This document shows positions 58,302-64,000 of a stretch of DNA of 64,000 nt, one piece after another. The position numbers and the translations under genes were made by a program. Each line of letters opens with the position of its first letter. The stretch's first letter is position 1. Source of the DNA: Methanomethylovorans sp. PtaU1.Bin093 (GTDB taxonomy: Archaea > Halobacteriota > Methanosarcinia > Methanosarcinales > Methanosarcinaceae); NCBI RefSeq assembly GCF_002067275.1, contig NZ_MVQX01000073.1:1-64000 (forward strand), read 5' to 3'. The notes below the pieces were generated by a model, which had not been told where the DNA came from, ran no database searches, and saw nothing but the letters and a program-made list of their open reading frames with translations.

Positions 58302-58625
58302 ATGATTATCATGCAAGTTGAAACAGAAGCCACAAACCTTATTGCGAAGGCAAAGAAGGCCATCATTGAACACGATAACAGCACCGCAAAGCAAGTATCT
58401 TATGAGGCACTGGATGCAGGTATAAGCCCTCTGGAAGTCATAGAGCTTGGTTTCATTGAAGGGATGAAGGTACTAGGAGACCTTTTCGAACATGGGGATA
58501 TAGATCTCCAGGAAATATTTGAAGCATCCCTCACCATGAACATAGGGATTGATGTCCTGAGACCACATATTATGTCTTCTCCGGAGAATGCATGTGCATT
58601 TGAAGACCTTGTGCTGGGGATCTGA
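58302..58625 (+). CDS. Corrinoid methyltransferase protein helical (cap) domain only
   Basis: 107 residues. All-helical domain matching the N-terminal B12-binding_2 region of MtaC/MtbC/MtmC-type corrinoid proteins (DAGISPLEVIELGFIEGMKVLGDLFEHGDIDLQEIFEASLTMNIGIDVLRP). The Rossmann domain with the cobalt-ligating DxHxxG that should follow is missing. After residue 95 the sequence ends in an unrelated tail, and the remainder is not present downstream in any frame before the opposing gene. It is either a truncated relic or a free-standing cap-domain protein. ATG at 58311 is an alternative start. Confidence 0.75.
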   Translation: MIIMQVETEATNLIAKAKKAIIEHDNSTAKQVSYEALDAGISPLEVIELGFIEGMKVLGDLFEHGDIDLQEIFEASLTMNIGIDVLRPHIMSSPENACAFEDLVLGI

Positions 58626-58647
58626 AATACCCGCGCAAGAGTTTATT

Positions 58648-59277
58648 TCAGTTTTCAGCTTCCATGTGTCCTCCAAGGGCATCCAGAGTATCGAATATCA
58701 ACGTTCTTTCTGCAGTGAATTCGCAGACAGGCTGTCCCAGCTCCAATAGTGTTCGGATGTTCTGCATCCTGGAAAGGCGGAAGCTTTCCAGCTTATACAT
58801 GACCTTTTTTCCGTTTATGTACAAAGGCAATTTCCATGCTGTATCGTTCCCGGAAATAATGGGTGTTTCCATTCTTTCCAGGTTATTGGGAACATCAGTT
58901 ATTTTGTAGCCTGCTCTCTCCATCTCTTCAAGTTCTTCAAATGAACGTGGTGTTATCAGCTCCGTCCTTCTTATCAACGGTTCAGAATCATCAGGAAAGC
59001 CAGGAGGAGGCACATTAAAAGCTATAATTGATATGTTATCTTTCTTCGCCTCCAAGAATGCGTCTATGCTTTGCTCTTTCAGTTGCTCCGGCGATAACTC
59101 TTTCTCAATGGCTATAATACTCGGGTCAGGAGAATCATTCCTAGAGGCTTCTATTCCTGAAGGAACATATTCCCAACGTGTTATCCTTGTAGTGTAACCT
59201 GTTCTTTCAAGCAGTACATATAATTTGTATAGGTCATGCATATTCTCGTCACTTGTTTTCCCATAATATATTATCAA
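58648..59277 (-). CDS. Unrecognised protein, probably methanogen-specific
   Basis: 209 residues, mixed alpha/beta, no signal peptide or membrane segment. It opens MIIYYGKTSDENMHDLYKLY and contains a Pro-rich loop FNVPPPGFPDDSEP and a single cysteine near the C-terminus. I do not recognise a family. Codon use resembles that of real genes and the C-terminal half is well ordered, so it is probably expressed. It converges on the truncated corrinoid protein gene. Confidence 0.6.
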   Translation of the reverse strand: MIIYYGKTSDENMHDLYKLYVLLERTGYTTRITRWEYVPSGIEASRNDSPDPSIIAIEKELSPEQLKEQSIDAFLEAKKDNISIIAFNVPPPGFPDDSEPLIRRTELITPRSFEELEEMERAGYKITDVPNNLERMETPIISGNDTAWKLPLYINGKKVMYKLESFRLSRMQNIRTLLELGQPVCEFTAERTLIFDTLDALGGHMEAEN

Positions 59278-59325
59278 GATATTATGTTTTTCTTTAAGCA
59301 GCTTAATCCCAGCTATCTTTGAGCA

Positions 59326-59613
59326 TTATTTCTTCTGCTTTATATCTTGGAATTGAGTTCTTCTCCAGAGCCAGTTCAATGGTTCTATGCTGGATAAAGA
59401 TGTGAGGAAAGTTTTAAAATATATACGCTGATAAAAACTTCTATAGTAATTGAAGATTGGTGTCATAACGGCATTTGGAAATATTATTAGGATGCTATCT
59501 TCTGCTAAGTCTTTCTTAAGAATTAACATCATGGGCCTGCATACTTCCGGACTTATTTTAGTAAGGAAATAATTTAAGTAGAAGAGATAAATAAACATAA
59601 TAAAAATGTACAA
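59326..59613 (-). pseudogene. Possible fragment of a membrane glycosyltransferase
   Basis: 95 codons. The stretch KISPEVCRPMMLILKKDLAE followed by DSILIIFPNAVMTPIFNYYR resembles the soluble tail of GT39-like archaeal membrane glycosyltransferases, where such a segment follows the last membrane helix. No membrane domain precedes it, and the N-terminus is a short hydrophobic, low-complexity run. It is probably a relic. Confidence 0.35.
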
Positions 59614-59694
59614 AAAGTATGGTGGCGTGCATGTCCTCAGCAGTAAGTATTCAGAAGACTGAAGACTTTTAATTCCGAAGATCTTTCATCTATG

Positions 59695-60621
59695 TTATAT
59701 TAATTCATGACATGTCCATTTCAATTTTGCAGTTGTTCCATTCCGGGCACAGATTCGGAACAGGTTCACCACGCCATGACAGTTGCAGGCAGTAGCTATA
59801 AAAAAGATCTCGTTTGTTGCGATCATATCCTCGGTCTTATCTTCATATGCATCCGAAGAATGTGTATATTCAAACATTTCCAGTAGATACTGTTTCATAT
59901 CGGCACCTTTCATTGCACCGATACCCGGTTTCATCTGGTAGCTTTCGAAAACCCAGCCTTTGATCCAGGGGCACATATCCCGTAAATAATTTGTTATTGT
60001 CTTTGGCTTCTCTCTTCTGAAATTCGGACAAAACTTCTCTGGGCCAGGGCATCCATCCGGGCACATCTCTCCAGGTCTGGCGTATGATAACATAGCTATT
60101 CCCTGTGCAGGATAAAGGCCAGCTCTGATATTTTCCGGAAATCTTGATGTGAATTGATCAAATAACTTCATCATATCTTCATCTTCAGGCAAAATACATG
60201 TCTCTGTGACAGTCTGATCATCTCTGTTCATGCAATTGAGATATTCTTTCATCAGATATGCGGCCATATGGCAGGGAATGGCAGGTATGATATATTCAGG
60301 TATGCCAAAGGACAGGATAAAAGGGACCACATCGAGTCCCGCACAATAAAAATACATCTCCGAGCTTTCTTTCTCAAGGGGGGACGCTAATTTGCCTTCC
60401 AGCAGCTTACAGAGAGCACTTGCATCTTTTATGATCTCTGTGCCGGAAGAGGCCGGAGCATTTCTATCCTTATCCAGCACAATTACAAGAGGAAGGCTAT
60501 GCTTACGTGCATGTTCCAAGAAGCTTGCACCTATTTTACCACCACCCACTACCAGATAATATCCCCTTATAACAGGCAGGGACCTCAGATCTTCTATTAT
60601 GTCACTTGAACTCATTGGCAC
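59695..60621 (-). CDS. Rossmann-fold, cysteine-rich protein of unknown function
   Basis: 308 residues. N-terminal nucleotide-binding motif YYLVVGGGKIGASFLEHA (GxGxxG) ending in VIVLDKD, an acidic residue as in NAD(H)-binding folds. The C-terminal half carries grouped cysteines (CPDGCPGPEKFCPNF, then MCPW, then CNCHGVVNLFRIC), possibly an Fe-S or zinc site. I do not know the family. The combination of NAD-type domain and cysteine cluster suggests a redox or metal-linked role. ATG at 60615 is an alternative start. Confidence 0.6.
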   Translation of the reverse strand: MPMSSSDIIEDLRSLPVIRGYYLVVGGGKIGASFLEHARKHSLPLVIVLDKDRNAPASSGTEIIKDASALCKLLEGKLASPLEKESSEMYFYCAGLDVVPFILSFGIPEYIIPAIPCHMAAYLMKEYLNCMNRDDQTVTETCILPEDEDMMKLFDQFTSRFPENIRAGLYPAQGIAMLSYARPGEMCPDGCPGPEKFCPNFRREKPKTITNYLRDMCPWIKGWVFESYQMKPGIGAMKGADMKQYLLEMFEYTHSSDAYEDKTEDMIATNEIFFIATACNCHGVVNLFRICARNGTTAKLKWTCHELI

Positions 60622-60773
60622 ATAAGCTCTCTATTTAAACGTTTCTTTTTTCCTACAGATAAATGTATCATTCTCTTGCTTCACAAGGATTTTTTATATG
60701 AAAATAATTGCAAACTGCCATCTTTGCAAATTGTCTGAGTAACATTTTTTAAACAATGGCAAATCGTTTAAAT

Positions 60774-60796
60774 ATAAGTATAAACACAATACTTAT
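60774..60796. repeat. Inverted repeat in the promoter of the channel-like gene
   Basis: ATAAGTAT (60774-60781) and ATACTTAT (60789-60796) form an 8-bp dyad with a 7-nt spacer, overlapping the TATA-like AAATATAAG. It is placed as an operator would be, about 90 bp before the next start codon. Confidence 0.35.
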
Positions 60797-60876
60797 TGAG
60801 AGGGTTTAGATAGACATATTGGTGAGAGTACATCTATCTTCCAGCTCACTGTTATATTATTTGGAGAGTGGTATAA

Positions 60877-61797
60877 ATGGCATCAACACCAATACTTGAT
60901 AGTTTATACGGGCTAGCGGATCAATTCATTGCTTTTGTCCCGACACTGGTTGCTATAATAGTACTATTAATACTAGGGCTTATAGTTGGGAAGGCTGTAG
61001 GTAAGATCGGAGCGAAGTTCCTGGACAAGATAGGACTTGACGATCTTATAAACAAAACGATCATCGGTGATATGATCAAAAGGACTGGAGGACACATAGT
61101 TGATTTCTTTGATGTGGCCATCAGATGGTTCATTTATCTGATATTTGCAATAATCATCATCGACCTGCTTAATATCCAGGTAGTTGCAGACTTCATTGCC
61201 TCGTTAGTTCTGTACATCCCAATTATCCTGGCTGCGATCATCACATTATTGATAGGCCTTCTTATAGTTGATTTCCTGGCGGATCTGGTGCGCAATGTCC
61301 TCATTGCTACGGGGATTGATGATAAGGTAGAGAGCACGCCAATGGGGGCAACTATCACAGCAAGTGGAATGAAGACGTCCAGCATAGTTTCGGGCATTGT
61401 CCGGGTATTCGGATATCTTATATTCATACTGGCTGCACTGAACATACTTAAGCTGACCATCATAGCGGATCTCGTACAGGATGTGATCAATTATCTGCCA
61501 AATCTGTTCGTTGGTTTGCTGATATTGATAATTGGTTTGCTTGCTATTGACTTCTTCGCTGACTATATTGCTAATATAATGAAGGGCATGACAGTAGAGC
61601 ATGCTGATATCCTGGTCCCTGCCTTCAGAGGAATTCTCTCCCTGGTGGTCATGCTCCTGGCTCTGGATGCCATGCTTATAGATACAGGTATATTCTATCT
61701 GTTCATCGGTCCTCTTGCATGGGGTCTGGCGGTTGTCATTGCCTTTAAGTGGGGTATCAAAGACGCAATTGTTGCCTATGCCAGGGAAAAGAAATAA
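60877..61797 (+). CDS. Membrane protein with conserved TM-helix repeats (MscS-related)
   Basis: 306 residues. About six to eight hydrophobic helices and two copies of the motif VGKAVGKIGAKFLDKIGLDDL / VDFLADLVRNVLIATGIDDKVE seen in the conserved TM-helix family related to small mechanosensitive channels. No cytoplasmic MscS beta domain follows. Likely a membrane channel or scaffold; function unproven. Its predicted leader is long and contains complementary AGATAGA/TCTATCT segments. Confidence 0.75.
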   Translation: MASTPILDSLYGLADQFIAFVPTLVAIIVLLILGLIVGKAVGKIGAKFLDKIGLDDLINKTIIGDMIKRTGGHIVDFFDVAIRWFIYLIFAIIIIDLLNIQVVADFIASLVLYIPIILAAIITLLIGLLIVDFLADLVRNVLIATGIDDKVESTPMGATITASGMKTSSIVSGIVRVFGYLIFILAALNILKLTIIADLVQDVINYLPNLFVGLLILIIGLLAIDFFADYIANIMKGMTVEHADILVPAFRGILSLVVMLLALDAMLIDTGIFYLFIGPLAWGLAVVIAFKWGIKDAIVAYAREKK

Positions 61798-61903
61798 TCC
61801 CTGTCTACCTTTTTTTATTCTCATTTTCATTTATTTTATCTTATTTTCTTTTTTGCATATCCTAATCCATACATTTTAAGTGCATGAAGTCATATTTTAC
61901 GTC

Positions 61904-63046
61904 ATGTTGTCCTGCAATGTGATCGATTTGCCTCCGTTTCATGTAATGGAGATACTGGAGAGGGCACAGGAACTGGATAGAGCCGGGAGGCACATCGTAC
62001 ATCTGGAAATAGGGGAGCCTGATCTTCCCACGGCCCCACATATATGTGAGGCTGCTTCTGTAGCTATGTGCGCAGGTGAAACCAAATATACTCACAGCCA
62101 GGGTATCCCTCAACTGCGCAAGGCCATAGCTGACAATTATAACAGGAAATTCGGGCTGGACATTGATCCCGGACAGATCATTGTGACCTCGGGAACAAGT
62201 CCAGGTCTGTTGTCGCTCTTCATAGCTCTGTTAGAGCGGGGGGACGAGGTAATCATGTCGAACCCTCATTATGCATGTTATCCCAACTTTGTCAGGGCGC
62301 TGCAGGCCAGACCTCATTTCATCTATACAAAAGAAGAGGAAGGGTTCATCCTGGAGCCATCTGAAGTGTGCAATGCCATAAATCCCAAGACAAAGGCCAT
62401 ACTTGTCAATTCTCCTTGCAATCCTACGGGGCAGGTGATGACTGCAAAGCAGCTTATGGAGCTGGCAGCGATCGCTGCAGATGTGCCTATTATATCTGAT
62501 GAGATCTACCAGGGACTTGTCTATGAGGGTGAGGACCATACGATCCTTGAGTATACAGATAATGCTTTTGTTCTCAATGGTTTTTCAAAACTGTATGCTA
62601 TGACAGGATGGCGATTAGGGTATTTGATCGCCCCAAAACAGTATGTGCGTACTTTGCAGAAGATACAGCAGAACTTCTTCATATCTACCAACTCTTTTGT
62701 ACAGCATGCTGGTGTGGCTGCGCTCAGCGGTCCGCAGGATCAGGTTTTTGAGATGGTCAGGACCTATGACGAACGCAGGCGTTATATGCTCGAGAGGATA
62801 AAAAAAATAGGACTGAATGTAAGAGCACCGCCTATGGGTGCCTATTATATATTGGCAGATGCGAGGCAGTATGGGGCAAGTTCACTGGAACTCAGCTGGA
62901 GGATCCTGGAAGAAGCAGGAGTTGCTGTGACCCCAGGAATTGATTTTGGTGATGGGGCTGAAGGTTATCTACGATTTTCGTATGCCAATAGTATCGAAAA
63001 TATTGCAGAAGGTATGGACAGGCTTGAAAAGTATCTGAACGGCTGA
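61904..63046 (+). CDS. Class I/II aminotransferase (PLP-dependent)
   Basis: 380 residues from the ATG at 61904; an in-frame GTG at 61880 would add 8 residues. Fold type I aminotransferase: HLEIGEPDLPTAPHI, TSGTSPGLLSLFIALLERGD, NSPCNPTGQ, SDEIYQGLVY, and the PLP Lys at residue 229 in LNGFSKLYAMTGWRLGY. It resembles aspartate/aromatic aminotransferases; the amino-acid substrate is not decided by sequence. Confidence 0.9.
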   Translation: MLSCNVIDLPPFHVMEILERAQELDRAGRHIVHLEIGEPDLPTAPHICEAASVAMCAGETKYTHSQGIPQLRKAIADNYNRKFGLDIDPGQIIVTSGTSPGLLSLFIALLERGDEVIMSNPHYACYPNFVRALQARPHFIYTKEEEGFILEPSEVCNAINPKTKAILVNSPCNPTGQVMTAKQLMELAAIAADVPIISDEIYQGLVYEGEDHTILEYTDNAFVLNGFSKLYAMTGWRLGYLIAPKQYVRTLQKIQQNFFISTNSFVQHAGVAALSGPQDQVFEMVRTYDERRRYMLERIKKIGLNVRAPPMGAYYILADARQYGASSLELSWRILEEAGVAVTPGIDFGDGAEGYLRFSYANSIENIAEGMDRLEKYLNG

Positions 63047-63195
63047 TCCTCGGTTTCGTTTCCAGTGAGCTTTAATAAATGCTTCTGGAAAATGTGCACC
63101 ATCGATCTTTCTCCGGTAAATATATCCTGCTTTTTTGTCAGTATATAAACAAATCGCTACACTTAAATAGTAATGTAACTCTCATTCCAAATGTT

Positions 63196-63205
63196 ATTAG
63201 CTTAT
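63196..63205 (+). promoter_or_regulatory. ATTAGCTTAT motif before the DtxR-type gene
   Basis: ATTAGCTTAT lies 20 bp before the regulator's start codon and matches 8 of 10 bases of the palindrome ATTAGCTAAT found before feoA. It may be an autoregulatory operator. Confidence 0.3.
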
Positions 63206-63224
63206 CTAGGCAAGGTAATGCCAC

Positions 63225-63722
63225 ATGACCACTGAAAGAACTGAAGACTATTTGAAGGCAATTGAGAAAATAATCGAAAAGAAAGGTTATGCTCAGGTAA
63301 AAGATGTGTCCAGAGAACTGGATCTCAGTTCCCCCAGTGTCACCGGTATGTTCAAGAAGCTTACTAAAATGGGGTACATCAATTATGAGAAGTATGGTGG
63401 TGTCACACTCACCGCTGAGGGAGAAAGGATAGCAAAGAAAACAATGGAAAAGCATAGCACTATCCGGGATTTCCTGCTGATCATCGGCCTTGATGAAGAA
63501 ATAGCAAACCATGACGCATGCAGGATAGAGCACATACTTACTCCTCAAACCTTCGACAGGCTCACAAAGTTCGTGGAATATATGAACTTCAATCAGGAAT
63601 TGCCTTTATGCCTTGATCACTTTAAATACTTCTATGAGACCGGTGAAAATATAGACTGCACCCTTTCTTCCAGGGGCGAGTGCCCGGTTCATGGAAAAGA
63701 GCACAAGGTAGCCCAGAAATGA
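63225..63722 (+). CDS. DtxR/MntR-family metal-dependent repressor
   Basis: 165 residues. N-terminal winged helix (TEDYLKAIEKIIEKKGYAQVKDVSRELDLSSPSVTGMFKKL) and a dimerisation/metal-binding domain (KHSTIRDFLLIIGLDEEIANHDACRIEHIL), with cysteines in the C-terminal part (CTLSSRGECPVHG). No SH3-like domain. It probably senses Fe(II) or Mn(II). The feoA gene downstream suggests iron control. Confidence 0.9.
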   Translation: MTTERTEDYLKAIEKIIEKKGYAQVKDVSRELDLSSPSVTGMFKKLTKMGYINYEKYGGVTLTAEGERIAKKTMEKHSTIRDFLLIIGLDEEIANHDACRIEHILTPQTFDRLTKFVEYMNFNQELPLCLDHFKYFYETGENIDCTLSSRGECPVHGKEHKVAQK

Positions 63723-63799
63723 GATGTTAAGGCCTACTCTTTGTTCTTGCCTTCTATAGATATCTACTCATTTGTAATGATTTTTGTGTGCTTAAACAA

Positions 63800-63809
63800 A
63801 TTAGCTAAT
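63800..63809. promoter_or_regulatory. Palindromic operator candidate upstream of feoA
   Basis: ATTAGCTAAT is a perfect 10-bp palindrome 11 bases before the TATA-like ATATATATAAA (63821-63831) of feoA. Its position and its near-copy before the DtxR gene make it a candidate binding site for that repressor. Confidence 0.4.
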
Positions 63810-63878
63810 CCGAAATTGCTATATATATAAAATCATGTTTAATGCTCAAAAATAGGCTTTGTAAAAAAGGGAAATATA

Positions 63879-64000
63879 ATGGTGGAATGTACACTTAACG
63901 ATCTTCGACCAGGGATAAAGGCAAGAATAATCAAAGTTCTTGCCAAAGGTACGGTAAGAAGGAAGCTTATGGACATGGGAATGGTCCCAGGTTCAGAAAT
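63879..64000 (+). CDS. feoA: FeoA, ferrous iron transport protein A (3' partial)
   Basis: 40 codons are visible before the window ends. MVECTLNDLRPGIKARIIKV followed by RRKLMDMGMVPG is the SH3-like FeoA start. FeoA assists the FeoB ferrous iron transporter, which probably follows outside the window. Confidence 0.85.
   Translation, partial: MVECTLNDLRPGIKARIIKVLAKGTVRRKLMDMGMVPGSE

Overview
The window comes from a methanogenic archaeon, most likely a member of the Methanosarcinales. It carries a formylmethanofuran dehydrogenase operon, methanogenesis marker proteins 9 and 11, an F420:NADP oxidoreductase, a nickel/cobalt chelatase of the F430/B12 branch, archaeal ribosomal proteins (L37e, L21e), RNA polymerase subunit Rpo4, an Sm-like protein, a tRNA-splicing endonuclease and the archaeal tRNA modification pair TrmY/Pus10. 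A bacterial-type GroEL/GroES/ClpB set in this background points to the Methanosarcina-Methanolobus-Methanomethylovorans group; the species cannot be named from the sequence alone.

Layout. 1-3.4 kb: surface proteins (fibronectin-like repeats, an LVIVD beta-propeller) and a decayed stretch with a TPR fragment and a frameshifted type I restriction (HsdR) remnant. 3.4-8 kb: a GAF/PAS histidine kinase, tRNA-His, then lsm-rpl37e-purF on the minus strand. 8-14.5 kb: thiamine synthesis (ThiD-ThiN) and a translation/RNA cluster (TrmY, Pus10, L21e, Rpo4, DUF655, KsgA, a HemK-type methylase). 14.5-21 kb: a two-subunit 2-oxoacid:ferredoxin oxidoreductase, a KaiC-like ATPase with a response regulator, and shikimate kinase-chorismate mutase-purE. 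21-27.4 kb: fmdFACDB plus fdhD behind a long structured leader. 27.4-34.7 kb: CfbA/CbiX, DUF169, and a stress cluster groES-groEL-hsp20-clpB, with a winged-helix regulator divergent from groES. 34.7-41.7 kb: MobB-MoaE, RadC, marker 11 overlapping an IorA-like enzyme, EndA, a DUF2209-like protein and rubrerythrin. 42-49.9 kb: HflX, a candidate small RNA, a PHP phosphoesterase, the marker 9/CitG-like/DUF447 operon, glutamate dehydrogenase and F420:NADP oxidoreductase. 50-58 kb: a KaiC-like/PPDK-like fusion protein, archaeal glutamate synthase and two cell-envelope glycan genes. 58-64 kb: a helical-domain-only corrinoid protein, two unrecognised methanogen-type proteins, a membrane channel-like protein, an aminotransferase, and a DtxR regulator ahead of feoA, which is cut by the window end.

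The most interesting items are: (i) a probable small RNA at about 43,534-43,620, with its own TATA box, a perfect 10-bp closing stem and a 55-nt loop nearly without G that is complementary to Shine-Dalgarno sequences; (ii) a leader of about 280 nt before the formylmethanofuran dehydrogenase operon, holding a 5' hairpin and an open frame without a normal start; (iii) a DUF447 gene whose conserved N-terminus can only be translated from a non-standard start, probably ATT, inside the end of the upstream gene; (iv) translational coupling of fdhD to fmdB; and (v) a corrinoid-protein helical domain that lacks its cobalamin-binding half and has a structured leader.
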